64,000 nt of DNA from positions 68,917,903 to 68,981,902 of the forward strand of contig CM055265.1 in the NCBI GenBank assembly GCA_029237695.1. Direction: 5' to 3'. Shown piece by piece: positions 9,097-20,825 of this stretch. A program made the translations under genes and the position numbers. This stretch comes from Conchocele bisecta (Eukaryota; Mollusca; Bivalvia; Lucinida; Thyasiridae). The notes beneath the pieces are model-generated. The model was not told where the DNA came from. It was given only the letters and a program-made list of their open reading frames with translations, and ran no database searches. Every line of letters begins with the position of its first letter. The first letter of the stretch is position 1.

Positions 9097-10804
9097 CAGT
9101 GCAGTCTCCGTTTTTGTTCCACCGTAGACAACACTTGCAAACTCAACGCGAACGCAACGCGAACGCAACGGTTTGCTGTAGCGTTGTATACGTTGTTTAA
9201 ACGTATACTACGGTTCGTACACGTGTAATACACATTGTCAAACCGTTTAGTTTAAAAGCGTTGTTGTATACGTTGTTTAAACGTATAATACGGTTCGTAC
9301 ACGTGTAATACACATTGTCAAACCGTTTAGTTTTAAAGCGTGTAATACGTTTAGCTTCAAGGCGTATAACACGCTTTGGCGTATACATATGTAGCGAGGT
9401 GAAAGAGTTGAAACGTGTATAACGCTTTACCTGGAAGCGTGTATCTATGTGAAAGCGTTGAAACGTGTACAACGGTTACACGTTTTAACACAAATACCTT
9501 TCTGTTCGGCCCCGATCTCTTCGAGGCGTCCTTGTTTCGTCCCTTATTAAAATATCGCGAATACATACCCTCAGATCGAGTTCAAAGTACATCGGCGGTG
9601 TGATTTAGCACTTCAATTGATCCCTAATCCCTGATGACTAATGAGTCACGCTTTTAACACGACAGATGTACCTTGTGTTTATCAAAATGTTTGAGAATTG
9701 TAGATCACGTGAGCCGGCTCAATCAGGATCTGCGGCATTCCTATGTACATTTTATATACACAAAAATGACGCCTAATACAGCGTAATGTAACAGTTCCTA
9801 ACTTAATATGGAATAGCCCGGGCCGATAGTCCGTGTCGGTTAATTGGGGTTAAATATTACGAACACAGATAAACACAGTGCATGGTTTCTTATTTTATTT
9901 TAAACATCATCAGAAATGGCGAGTCTAGGAACTCTCGTATTATCTTTACGCTGAAGCCAGTCTATTTCAGTCACTAATCCGCTATACACCTGTCCCACGC
10001 GTGTGTTAAGATTAATCGATATTTGGAGAAACTGAATACACAGCGAGCTGCACACTGGTTTAACACGGATATGGCCCGCGGATATGTGTCATAAATTACT
10101 TGGTGGTCAAAACCGGTAAATTTACAAGGTTTATAGCGAAATAGCAGCCGACTGGCAATTTTTCTCGGACCGACTTTTAAGACTAGTTTTCAAATCTCAA
10201 TCGGTCTGAGAGTTCAAAAATCGGTCCAGAACCGTAAAACTGAAAATGTTAGAAGCCCTGCAATGAGTCTAGAAGTATATATACACACACGAAGAACGAT
10301 CAGAGCATGCGCATTCTACGCGATACAAGGTTGGCATACCAAAACGTGTAATGCGTTAAAACCCGTGGAAACGTGTTATACGTATAACACGGTTTCATCT
10401 GTACGGTGCTGTGTACATGTAGATGCGTGTAACCGTTCGTCAAAGAAAGCGTTAAATCGTTTAAACGGTTTACCTTAGCGTTGTATACGCTTACAACCGT
10501 TGTATACGTTTACAACCGTTGTACACGGATTACACGCTTTTGAAACTCAATACGTTGTTTACAACCGTTGTATACGTTTACAACCGTTGTACACGGATTA
10601 CACGCTTTTGAAACTCAATGCGTTGAACACGGTTTGTTCGACTTTCGCGCATGCGCAAGAGTGGGGAAACGCAACGCATGGCCGAAAACTTATTACACGT
10701 AGACGACACACGGTTTGAAACGCAACTAACGGAAACTCCACGGATACGCAACGCACAACACTTTGTACACGTATAAACCCGGAACATTTTGACAGAAACA
10801 ACTG
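9097..10804. mobile_element. 1.7-kb TA-flanked non-autonomous element (Tc1/mariner-like ends), copy A only
   Basis: TA|CAGTGCAGTCTCCG ... CAGAAACAACTG|TA. Copy B has the empty site GGCTGCATATGCC (about 42149), so the TA is the target duplication. CAGT ends with a TA target are the Tc1/mariner pattern. I find no transposase frame. Both flanks of the interior (9130-9480 and 10340-10790) are built from recurring CpG-rich words such as AAACCGTT, GCGTTG, AACGTGTA and GTATACGTT, quite unlike the AT-rich surroundings. A repeat shared with 11749-11880 in opposite orientation lies at 10120-10260. Confidence 0.78.
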
Positions 10805-10924
10805 TATGCCTATTCCTTCGATTAATTCAAGTGCGTGCTGTACTGTGTCCAATTAGAGACATCAAACACTTCTTAATCTACAATTAGTGCAAACAATATT
10901 GGCTGATGAGTTCCACATGCGTCT

Positions 10925-11170
10925 TTAACTCTTTGCATGCTAGCGGTGAAAATATCTGCCAAACAAATTAGGACTATATGTTTTATTTCTCTCTGTAAAT
11001 ATGTCTTGGAATTTCATTAGAATTGAGTCCTTAGGACTCAATTCTAATGCAATTCAAAGACATATTCATGATATTTACAAGTAAAGGAGAAATAAAAGAA
11101 AATATGAATTTTTGTCCGCTAGTTTTGAACTATTTATAGCCCACAAGTTTCCCAGCATGCAAAGAGTTAA
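10925..11170. mobile_element. piggyBac-type hairpin MITE (TTAACTCTTTGCATGCT)
   Basis: TTAACTCTTTGCATGCTAG ... AGCATGCAAAGAGTTAA, with inner hairpin TTAGAATTGAGTCC / GGACTCAATTCTAA. It is also in copy B from about 42269. Confidence 0.75.
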
Positions 11171-11599
11171 AATCAACAACTAAGCTTCATCTGTTAAAGT
11201 TGGCAGTTTGGTTTCCGGGTGTCATAAATTGGTCTTTTGTATTGTCGCAAGATTGTCTAGCTCCGCTAATTTATGCACCATGTACAACAAATCCCTTTGT
11301 GTCACGGTCGTAATGACGGACCCTAAAACAACACATTTTTTATACATCGCGACTATCAAAAGTGGTCGTAATACGGAATAGCGGGTCTCAATAACGGGGT
11401 GGTCGTAAGGTGGAACTTTACTGTATTCTTTAAATTTTAGCAGCCGATGGAAATTTTAGCGACTGGTAGAGCAAACAAAGTGTTGAAAGGGTTAAATTTT
11501 ATGTATGTATGGGAAAATTGCACTTCTTTCATGTAATTCTTTGGCGTCCATTATTGGTCATGTAACTTTGTCCAACCAATCAGTGACTGGCTACTTCAG
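11171..11599 (+). other. Intron sequence with a single VNTR unit
   Basis: GTGGTCGTAATACGGAATAG at 11372 is the unit that is repeated nine times in copy B (42704-43026). Nothing else coding is visible before the acceptor GGCTACTTCAG. Confidence 0.6.
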
Positions 11600-11663
11600 A
11601 TTACTGGACCAACTGTTGCCCAGCTCAAGAAGACTATTGGAACCAAGTGTCTCCAAAACACAG
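11600..11663 (+). CDS. TDRD12: TDRD12-like short exon, copy A
   Basis: A 64-nt exon (1 nt + 21 codons) with acceptor CTACTTCAG and donor ACACAG|GTAACA. It encodes LLDQLLPSSRRLLEPSVSKTQ minus its last residue in this notation: LLDQLLPSSRRLLEPSVSKT, then Q. This start is chosen because it fits the phase of the exon at 8535 and leaves phase 0, as the exon at 24477 requires. An alternative acceptor at CCAATCAG (exon from 11584) would read DWLLQITGPTVAQL but would leave the wrong phase. The exon is identical in copy B (43219-43282). Confidence 0.58.
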
Positions 11664-11748
11664 GTAACATATAACTCATTTCATGCTGACAATATGCCAT
11701 TTTGTTTGTGGAAAATCCTAAATAGTTTTCTTTGTGTTTGGAAGTACC

Positions 11749-11880
11749 AGGGCTTCTAAACTTTTCCGTTTGCCGGTTCTGGACCGAATTTTGAAATCTC
11801 TGGTCGACGGAGATTTGCAAACTATCCTTAAAATTTGGTCCGAAAATAATGCCAATCCGGCTGCAATTTCGGTATCAACC
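11749..11880. repeat. Dispersed repeat AGGGCTTCTAA...GGTTCTGGACCGA
   Basis: Reads CAGGGCTTCTAAACTTTTCC then GCCGGTTCTGGACCGAATTT. The reverse orientation occurs at 10120-10260, inside the TA-flanked element, so the family was captured or inserted twice. Confidence 0.65.
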
Positions 11881-11910
11881 ATGTACATGCATGAACTGAG
11901 CTGCTAACCA

Positions 11911-12185
11911 GTAGCCTATTTCATCAACATTGCAAAGTATACTTTAGTAGCAAAATATACTTTGAGGGAGAAATTTTCAATTTTTTTTTAAATTTATTAA
12001 TTTTTATTATACTGAATTTATTACATTATCACAGCCATTTAATGTAATAAATTCAGTATAATAATTCTGCATACTTTTAATCATGAAATATATGCATTTG
12101 TTAGTTCTATATGAAATAATGCATTTCAGGAAAAATAAATGATTACTCCCTCAAAGTATACTTTGCAATGTTGATGAAATAGGCC
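11911..12185. mobile_element. MITE family 1 (diverged)
   Basis: GTAGCCTATTTCATCAACAT ... ATGTTGATGAAATAGGCC. The inner hairpin is partly lost. Copy B carries another element inside it (43613-44819). Confidence 0.85.
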
Positions 12186-12199
12186 CCAGGATGAGTGTA

Positions 12200-12345
12200 T
12201 GTGAAAACTGAGTAAATAGAGAATAGTGGGTTAGTGCCGTGAATGGGAAAAAATATCTGGCAAGGCTTAGGAAACGGGATGGGCGAGGCTCTGTCTTTTC
12301 CCATTCACGGCACTAACCTTCTATTCTATTTACACACCTACAAAT
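12200..12345. repeat. Inverted repeat AATAG..TTAGTGCCGTGAATGGGAAA
   Basis: GAGAATAGTGGGTTAGTGCC and its complement GGCACTAACCTTCTATTCTA flank a central 60-bp segment. The same family is at 24155-24292, 45045-45190 and 61505-61640. Confidence 0.75.
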
Positions 12346-12539
12346 GGCTTTAAAATGCAAAACAAATAACCCCAGTCACCGCACATATTCATACGCAGTG
12401 ATTAGGTCGTATTGACAGGATATCAAAAAGATTACACGGCACATATGCACTGTGTCGACGTGATAAAATGCACACTGGTCATAGTCAATACATTGATTAC
12501 TCAATAACATACTTTGTCAACACTCAATTACATTCACAG

Positions 12540-12718
12540 CTCCAGATCAACTTTGGGGAGACTCGTTATTTCTTCGCCAAAATTGGCAAGTTGGGAGTGC
12601 TTTAGAATCATCTCGATCAGACGATTCTAAAGCAATCCCAACTTGCCATTTTTCGTGAAGAAATAAGAAAAATACCAGGCAAAATCTGGTCCAATTACGC
12701 ACCTTAACTGGAGCTCTG
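12540..12718. mobile_element. MITE family 4 variant (CAGTTAAGGTGCGTAATTTGA), left end damaged
   Basis: The right end CCTTAACTGGAGCTCTG is intact. The left end is shortened to CACAGCTCCAGATCAACTTT. The hairpin core is TTTAGAATCATCTCGATC / GATTCTAAAGCAATCC. The complete copy is in copy B at 45395-45596. Confidence 0.75.
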
Positions 12719-13690
12719 ACATTTCATAACTGCCGGATCAAACACAATCATTTTATTAGTAGACAGTACAGCCACTGGTCTACATAGGATATTAATGCGA
12801 GTCCATATCTGGGTCCGGTAATCTTTTACAGTCTTACTTGTTGACAATGCTTCATTCAATTGTTGATAAATTAAAGGAATTATCTTAGAGTGACATAATG
12901 ACGGAATGTATGTCCTTTTCTCATTTGAAACCAGACATTTGGAACTGTATTTGTTAGCAAATTTGGTAGTGTCTGTGTTCCCCCCTTTCAACATGTTGAT
13001 ACACCTGTTGTTTTAAAGCCATCATCATAGCTATAATTGAAATGAATTTGATTCTTGGTAGTCTTCTCAAACTTTAGCGCATTATGCTTCACCCAGTTCA
13101 ACTCATTACAATTCACCTGTAGCCTATTTCACCAACATTACAAAGTATACTTATCTAGCAAAGTATACTTTGAGGGAGTAATCATTTATTTTTCGAGAAA
13201 TGCATTATTTCATTTAGAACTAACGACTGCATATATTTGATGATTAAAAGTATGCAGAATTATTATACTGAATGTATTACATTATCACAGCCAAAATGGC
13301 TGTGATAATGTAATAAATTCAGTATAATAAAAATTAATAAATTTATCCTTAAATTAAAGATTTCTTTGTCAAAGTATACTTTGCTAGATAAGTATACTTT
13401 GCAATGTTGGTGAAATAGGCTACAGAACTTTCCTTGGCAATTTGCTGAAGGGCATAAACTGCTGAACCACTAACTATGTTTATGTTTTCCCTCGTGCTTG
13501 CCATATATTAGTTACAGTATCCCCGTGACTTGGAATACAAGTTGAAGTGTTTCATTACGCATGTTCTAATGCAGAATGCATTGCATCATACTCCATGTGT
13601 GTGTGACTAGACTCCAGGAACTTTTGTTCTATTGCATCGATATGTGTTGAAGTCTTCACTACAATTAGCAAACCAGCTCCGACATTCTGA
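12704..13690 (-). pseudogene. Decayed transposon-associated gene, copy A, split by a MITE
   Basis: Read on the minus strand from 13690 downward, separate frames give EQKFLESSHTHMEYDAMHSA (about 13570-13640), ALKFEKTTKNQIHFNYSYDD (about 13020-13080) and a 96-codon frame, 12994-12704, with KRTYIPSLCHSKIIPLIYQQ. The 'KFLExxHTHMExDxxH', 'KFEKxxxxxIxFxYSYDD' and 'KxxxIPxLCxxxIIPxxY' patterns in that order recall a family of uncharacterised proteins common in mollusc and arthropod genomes beside transposons. Stops (after EHA and after GVSTC), frame changes and the MITE at 13119-13423 show it is dead. The family is assigned by pattern memory only. Confidence 0.5.
13119..13423. mobile_element. MITE family 1 (complete, 305 bp)
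   Basis: GTAGCCTATTTCACCAACAT ... ATGTTGGTGAAATAGGCTAC, with perfect inner hairpin CACAGCCAAAATGGCTGTG. It is inserted in the minus-strand pseudogene in both copies (B: 45994-46298). Confidence 0.92.
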
Positions 13691-16660
13691 TTCCTGCGTT
13701 GTTCTGTGCACCCAAATTATTTATTGATGGGTGGTTGGTTCCACAGGAAATTCTAATTGATGCATGGTGGGGGCCAGTGAATAACAGTAATTATTTAATT
13801 ATGGGCTCCAGTGAAAACCGGCAATTATTTAATTATGGGATCGAGTGAAACACGGCAATTATTTAATTGTGGGTTCGTAGTGCAAAACTGCAAAACATTA
13901 ATGGTGGTTGGTATCGGTAATTACCATACGTCACGTCCCGCGCGTTTTTGTCCACTCGAGCGAAAAAATACGCGCGGGAATTTGTGAGTTCGCAGTGTAA
14001 AACTGCAAAAAAAATAATGGTGGTATCGGTAATTACCATACGTCGTCTCGTCAGAGACATAGAATACAGAGATTGGCAGGTTCCTATTAATGCTATTTAT
14101 TGTACTAAATTTCGGGTGAAATTGAGTTTTCCGCATACATTACATGCACGTACGTACGTAGAACACAATTCGAACTAGCATGCTTTTATAAATATGTGCG
14201 TACGTACATGTAGAACGCAAATCCAATACGCATGCTGTCTACACATGCAAGGGCAAATCGTATTTCCAAAAACGGAAGGTGAGATCGAGATTGCAAATAC
14301 GCGAGATTGTAACATAAACAAAATATACCGCCGTACCCACCCATCCCCAACTAGCACATTTGCGACATATCATTTTCGGTCTAGCTGCACACCTGATGGT
14401 GTTTACACTATGTAGTCGCTCACGTCATCGAATTGACGCATTAGCTTGTGCAGTTTCACATTTGTTTGATTTCTTGATAAAAGCAAGATTGGCAGCATAT
14501 GAGAATCGTCTCCTAAGTAAGACGTTTCTCATATTTTGTCAAAATATGTTTTTGTAAAGAAATATCAATATATTCAGGTTTTCTTTTCACATTTGTCCGA
14601 TGACTTAATAAAACATGTTTTGGCAACACATAAGAATCGTCTCCTTAGACGAGTCTAATATTTTGTAAAAACGAAATTGTTTTCACATTTGTTTGATTTC
14701 TTAGACCGTGCAAACAATTGACAAATTCAGAAATCAACAACTTAATTTGTGTTTCTCTTACTTCTCTTGTGTTGCCCTTACTTCATTACAGACAGCCGAA
14801 AGAATATCGTTGCAACCTTGTGGCGATATTAAAACTGTTTTCCCATATACCATATTCTACAGTAAGGCAGCCATATTGGATTCACCGCCATTGTATGAAA
14901 TTATGGTAAAAAAACTAGGTTAGATTGATTCATTGGTATCGTTCACTTGGGACTTATTAAGCGAGCTATTCCTGTTTTCGTGACTTCACCTAATTAATAT
15001 GCTAGCCTATAGACTGGCCTTTACATCAAATTATAACTACCTTTTATGGTGGCCATATTGGATTTAGTGCAGTTTGAGTGACTCTATAGGACTGAAATTA
15101 CAATATATGTTTTACATTCTTCTGATAATAAACATAATAATAAACAACGTTTTTCAAATTACGACATTTTGCTCATATACAGCAGCCATATTGGATTGAC
15201 ATTGAATGGGATTTCGCCACTGAAATTATGTTTAGACAGATTCTCTGGTATCGAAAACATTGGTGTATACGCCAAAATGAAGTCTGTGAATGACTTATTA
15301 AGGGAGCTATACATGATTTTGTGATTTGACCTATTTAATATGCTAGCCCATAGACTGGCCTTTACATCATATTATATAACTGATTTTCACGGTGGCCATA
15401 TTTGATTTAATGCTGTTGGAATGGCTGTATATGATTGAAATTGTAACATAAGCTTTGCATGCTTCTGATCATGTGCACAGACATAATAAAGAAGACAATC
15501 GTCATATTATTACAATTTTAAAACACATTTTTTCCCTCATATATGAATTTGCGTCACAGAATGGGATTACGCCACTGACATGTTAGATAGATTACTTGGT
15601 ATCAAAAACATGGGAATAGAAGCCAAAACATTGTCTCTATGTGACTTATAAAGGGAGCTATTCCTTATTTTATATGCTAATTAGGTCAATTGCTAAAAAT
15701 GCTACACTTAAGTTAATTATGCAAATAGGCATCCAGCAGTTTCTGAGTCCTTTGGACCGATATATTACATTTCCAACTTAAAACATTGCAGTCTTAACAT
15801 TCCTAGGTTCACCATCTGGCTAGTCAGTACTATATTGGAAAATGAAAATAGGAATTGGGAAATATGAAACTGAAAGTAGAGACCCATTCACTGGATTTAC
15901 TCTACACAGGTTGAAGTGACGGACCGAGGTCTATAAATACATTAAATATGCCTAAAAGCATCAATAAATGAAAAATAAAAGGCTAAACAAAATTGTTTAC
16001 TCCCTCCATATAGACTGCATATTTGGGAGTTAAAAAAAAAATTAGCTTTTTTTTCTCATTTATTGATGCTTTTAGGCATATTTAATGTATTTATAGACCT
16101 CGGTCCGTTACTTCAACCTGTGGTGTGTGCGTGTTCTGAAAACCAGTTAGTAATTATGTATGTTATGTTGGATTAGCAGTATGTGGTGTATGCCTGAAGA
16201 TGACCCAATAAAATTCCATAGGAAACTAACTTGAACTTGATATTAAAGGTACATGCCCACTCAGTGGGAACAAAATGTTGTTCATGGGAATTAAATAAGT
16301 GTATAATTGTGTCATTACTTGTTTCTACTTTCAGTTTTCATATTCCAAATTCCTACTTTCATTTTCCAATATAGTAGTCTACTAGCCAAGGGGGCAGTGA
16401 CCAGTTAATTTAAAATTATCAATTTCACGCCCTCGGACAGTATGCATTTAATTCAATATTCCAAATAAGTGGGCAGACAGCAATATGAGTTCGACATTTG
16501 TGACCTAGACACACTAGAAGCTTTTACATAAACACAAATATGCTGCTCTATTAGTGCTCCTTACCTATGCAGGAATGTGAAATATCTTGGTGCAGCCTCT
16601 TTAAAATTGTCCAATTCTGAGGTAAAATATTCACTTTAAAACCATGCCGTGCCACACTAC
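13691..16660. other. Intronic, no gene seen; repeated GCCATATTGG words and a long hairpin
   Basis: The words GCAGCCATATTGGATT or GGTGGCCATATTGGATT recur at about 14868, 15049, 15186 and 15390 in loosely similar 200-bp contexts. The arms TGAAGTGACGGACCGAGGTC and GACCTCGGTCCGTTACTTCA (15911-16121) form a hairpin about 210 bp long. The frame 14708-14923 overlaps these repeats and I do not call it an exon. Confidence 0.6.
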
Positions 16661-16663
16661 TTG

Positions 16664-18019
16664 GGCCAGTTTTTTTTTATTTGTTGGTTTACGGATTTTT
16701 TTTCCGCGAGATCGGGTCGGTCGGTCGGAAAAAAATAAAAATAAAAAAAAGTTTTTTCAATTTTTTTATTCTTTTTGGCACAGGGTTGGGTCGGTCGGGG
16801 AAATAAATAAAAAAAGAAAAAAAAAAAGTGTCAAACGCGGATGCCACCGGCGGCATATTGAAGAAACTGACAAACGGGTGAACCAAAAGTGTTAAGTCAA
16901 AGGGTGAAGGTCATATGTAGTATGGCAAGGCAGGTGTAGCATACATGCAAATGAATGAAGTATGGAAATATTGAAGCAGTTAAGCAACTTATGTAGATGC
17001 TATGGCCAGTTTGAGAAACTGTGACAAACTGGTTAACCGAAATTGCTAAGTCCTTTCAGCAGCCCTGTGAAGGTCAAAAGGTCAAGGTAATATAAAGTAT
17101 GACAAGGCAGGTATAGCACACATACCAATGAATGATGTGTTGAAATATTGAAGAACTTGAGCAACTTATGTAGAAGATATGGCCGGTTTGAGAAACTGTT
17201 ACGAAGTGGTTAACCGAACGTGTGACGGACAGACGGATGGATGGTCCGAACACCATAAAAATCACCTTTTTAAGGCACATGGTTGGGTCGGTTCACCTTT
17301 TTAAGGCTCATGGTTGGGTCGGTTTGTGGTCGGTAAAAAACAAAAAGGCCAGTGATTGTGATAGAGTGAAACTTGTGTTAACCGGCATCGTCTCGGACCA
17401 AGAGTTTGTCGGTTAACGTAGGGAGTCGGTTCAGCAAGTTTCTTTATATTCTACATAGCAACTCAGTTTCATATTCACATACTGTTGAATGTTGATCACT
17501 GTGAATGGGTTGCGTAATGCGTACATATTAATACCGTATCTGGTATAATTAAATACAAGACAACGAAGCGGCGATATAGTTGAAAACGAATATCAGTGGG
17601 GGTGGCACGAGTGTGGATTTGTGGCAGGGCGGTAGAGGACCCTAGGAAGAACGCATACATGAAATATGAAGCACATCGGAGCAAGAAAACAGAAAATATA
17701 GGCCATTTACCCGAGCGTTAAGGTTTTGAATTTTTGCATTCAATCTGAAAAGGAGATATCAAATCATATTGGAGATATATCAAATCATATTGAATCGTCC
17801 ATTCGCAGGTTGTTGTTGTTGTCGCTGCTCTGCTAGGATCTGGTTTCCGCCACTTACTTTTCTCGACACAGCAAACAATTTTTTTTATTTTTTTTTTTTT
17901 TTTGGATCGGAGGTAAAAAAATCTAAAAAAAAATCGGAAATTAAATTTTTTATTTTTTCCACATTGTCAAAAAATCGGGTCGGCGGATCTGTAAACCAAC
18001 TAATAAAAAAAAACTGGCC
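16664..18019. mobile_element. GGCCA-ended element, 3-bp TSD (TTG), Harbinger-like
   Basis: TTG|GGCCAGTTTTTTTTTATTTG ... CTAATAAAAAAAAACTGGCC|TTG, with long terminal repeats that include TTGGTTTACGGATT / GATCTGTAAACCAA and GATCGGGTCGG / AATCGGGTCGG. The interior has two diverged units with GGCAAGGCAGGTGTAGCATA and AGGTCAAAAGGTCAAGGTAA. No transposase is seen. 3-bp duplications with GGCC ends suit PIF/Harbinger, but TTG is not its usual TWA target. Confidence 0.72.
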
Positions 18020-18407
18020 TTGCGGAACTACAGATTGAATGTTGTATGTGTTCTCAATCATCATCCAGAGGCAAATGCACTATCATGGTGCAAACCAGTT
18101 CCCATCCATGAGTTTTCTCTCAAATAAATTCTTGTTTGAAACTCCCAGAAAAATCTGTTGTTTTCATTAGTTTTTGTCACAACATACCCTCAATTCGTAT
18201 TTGGCCAAAAAAACTGGCCTTGCGGAACTACAGATTGAATGTTGTATGTGTTCTCAATCATCATCCAGAGGCAAATGCACTATCATGGTGCAAACCAGTT
18301 CCCATCCATGAGTTTTCTCTCAAATAAATTCTTGTTTGAAACTCCCAGAAAAATCTGTTGTTTTCATTAGTTTTTGTCACAACATTCCCTCAATTCGTAT
18401 TTGGCCA
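18006..18407 (+). repeat. ~200-bp tandem duplication, copy A only
   Basis: The block from ACTGGCCTTGCGGAACTACA to CAATTCGTATTTGGCC occurs twice in a row with one base change. Copy B has it once (50934-51129). The repeated segment begins inside the right end of the GGCCA element. Confidence 0.9.
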
Positions 18408-18782
18408 TTTCTGATCAATGGGAACAGGTCAGATGGCCCTGGAATGAGCATTCATCAATTAATACGATGTAAAATCTGAATAAAATACAAAATCAACTAC
18501 AAAAAATTCATTAAACAATTAAAATGAATTTTAATCAGCAGAAAGTGTAATATTTATTTACCAAAATTTCACCGGTACATTATACGAAATAAACTAGCGG
18601 CTAACTGGTCACTGCTACCCAAATGTGAACCTAGGAATGTCAAGACCGCAAGGTTTTAAGTTGGAAATGAATATATAGGTCCAAAGGACTCAGAAACTGC
18701 TGGATGCCTATTGTAAGAAATAAACGGTACTTGATTCTTTGTGAAATGTGAAGTTATTGTAAAGATTCACTGGATTTACTTT

Positions 18783-19360
18783 ACTACTGTCTGTTTCACG
18801 AAAGCTGCCCAAATTTTACGCCCATATAAACAATTCGAAAACAATATTTTTTTCAATAATATTAAATGTTATAAAAATTTAAGAATGAGCCTTTTTTTAT
18901 TTCGTGAAATTTTGTCAAATATTGATTTTATTGCGAAAAGAAATTTCCACGTTAAATCCCCATAAGATGTCTATGGGGATTTAACATGGGAAAAATGTTT
19001 TGAATTTCAGAAATACTGGACCGATTTTTAAAATTTAGCTTTTGTTTTCTCAGTTAGATCATATCCAAGCTTTCTAGTCAGGTTTCGGAGTCGATTTCCA
19101 AATATTTTCGTTTTTTGACTCCTCCCATACTTTCTTACCTCTTTTTCCCCCATGTTAAATTCCCATAGAGAAATAATTTTTTTGTAATAAAATATTTTTT
19201 TGTAATAAAATCAATATTTGACCAAATTTCACGAAATAAAAAGAAGGCTCATTCTTAAATTTTCCTTTAATTTAATATTATCCAAAAAATTTTTTTTTTA
19301 ATTGTCTATACACATGTATAGCCGTAAAATTTGGGCAGCTTTCGTCTAACAGACAGTAGT
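18783..19360. mobile_element. MITE family 2
   Basis: ACTACTGTCTGTTTCACGAA ... CTAACAGACAGTAGT. In copy B the equivalent is split by the nested insertion 51682-54640. Confidence 0.88.
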
Positions 19361-19399
19361 GTGTGCTTGCTAGGAACGTGATTAGCCTGATTATTATTG

Positions 19400-20020
19400 A
19401 TCTGCAATGTTCTGAAAAGCAGTTAGTAATTATGTATGTTAATATGTTGGATTAGCAATATGTGTATGCCTGTAGATGACCCAATAACATTCCTGTTGGA
19501 AATAATCTTGAACTTGAATGATATTAAAGGTACATGCCCACTCAGTGGGAACAAAATACTATTTTGGCAGATTATAACGTATGATCGTTGCATATCAAAA
19601 AATAAATACAAAGAATAAATAGTAATATTCGTTAACATTTTAAGGAAACACGGTTATCGCCCCTGATATCAGTGTGAAAATTTACGTCTCATATAAAATG
19701 TATAATACATGTAATGTCAATCAATATGTGGGTTAATGGTGAATGAATGTTTATTTTGCCAGAAAATGTCTCAGATGATGTCTCTGATATATAAAGAACA
19801 TTTTATTCCTACTGAGTGGGCATGTACCTTTAAAGTTGGGGGTCCCATCTAGTGGGCATACAATGTTCTTTATATCAATTAAATAAGTGTATAGTTGTGT
19901 AACTATTCCACCAGTTTTAAAAATTACTGCCCGCTATACAGATATAATAATTTAATAAGATAGTGACTAGCGGTGGTATCAGGCTATTTTGGTATGTACA
20001 TGAGGCAGGACATTTTTATG
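19400..20020. other. Intronic sequence with a short hairpin; no gene
   Basis: GTACATGCCCACTCAGTGGG (about 19531) pairs with TACTGAGTGGGCATGTACCT (about 19818), suggesting another small inverted-repeat element. Nothing coding is visible. Confidence 0.55.
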
Positions 20021-20825
20021 CCTCACCACGATAGTGGAGATGGCATTTAGTGTTACCCTTGTCCGTCAGTCCGTCCGTCCGTCATCAACCTTGTGATTCG
20101 TAAAACTTTTAAACCGTAATAGCTACAGACCTGAAACTCGGTTTGCAGCTTCATTATGATGAGTAGATGCGCAAAGTTTATTTCAATCTATGATTCAACC
20201 ACCGGTCATGGATTATCTCCCTCTTTTCTACTTAGAATTTGGCAATTTTGCTGTGTAACTCGTAAAACTTTTAAACTGTACTAGCTACAGACCTGACACT
20301 TGGTATGTAGCTTGCTTATGATGAATAGATGCGCACAGTTTATTTCAGTTTTTGATTCATCCCTGGGTCATGGATTATCTCCCCCTTTTCGACTTAAAAT
20401 TTTCCAATTTTGGCGTGGAAGTCGTAAAACTTTTAAAACCTAATAGCTACATATCTGAAACTTGGTATGATGCTTCCTTATGATGAGTAGATGCGCAATT
20501 TATTTTTAGATTTTTTAATCATGGATTATCTCCCCCTTTTTTACATAGAATTTGGCAATTTCGCCTTGTAACTCGTAAAACTTGTAAACCGTAATAGCTA
20601 CAGACCTGAAACTTGGTATGTAGCTTCCTTATGACGAGTAGATGTGCAAAGTTTATTTCGGTTGTTGATTCGACATCCAGGTCATGGATTATCTCCCCTT
20701 TTTGACTTGCAATTTTGCAAAGTTTATTTCGTTTGTTGATTCGACATCCAGGTCATGGATTATCTCCCCTTTTTGACTTGCAATTTTGCCTCATTTATTA
20801 TCAAAGCGATATATATGTGAGCATC
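20020..20825 (+). repeat. ~160-bp tandem repeat (GTAAAACTTTTAAACCGTAATAGC)
   Basis: About four diverged units contain 'CTCGTAAAACTTTTAAAC', 'TAGCTACAGACCTGA', 'TGATGAGTAGATGCGCA' and 'GGATTATCTCCCC'. Copy A has an extra ~70-bp duplication at 20705-20790. In copy B the first unit is cut by a 2.3-kb insertion. Confidence 0.8.

Noticed and set aside
11584..11663. Alternative acceptor giving DWLLQITGPTVAQL for the short exon
   Set aside because: It leaves phase 1, which does not fit the phase 0 start of the next exon. The acceptor at 11599 fits both sides.
14708..14923. 71-codon frame with an acceptor-like TCATTACAG and donor-like ATG|GTAAAA
   Set aside because: It overlaps the recurring GCCATATTGG repeat, its composition looks non-coding, and including it is not needed: exon phases already agree without it.
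16689..16895. Lys/Phe-rich frames at poly-A/poly-T tracts (also 17769, 49572, 50644, 54370)
   Set aside because: They are translations of homopolymer runs in the GGCCA-ended elements.
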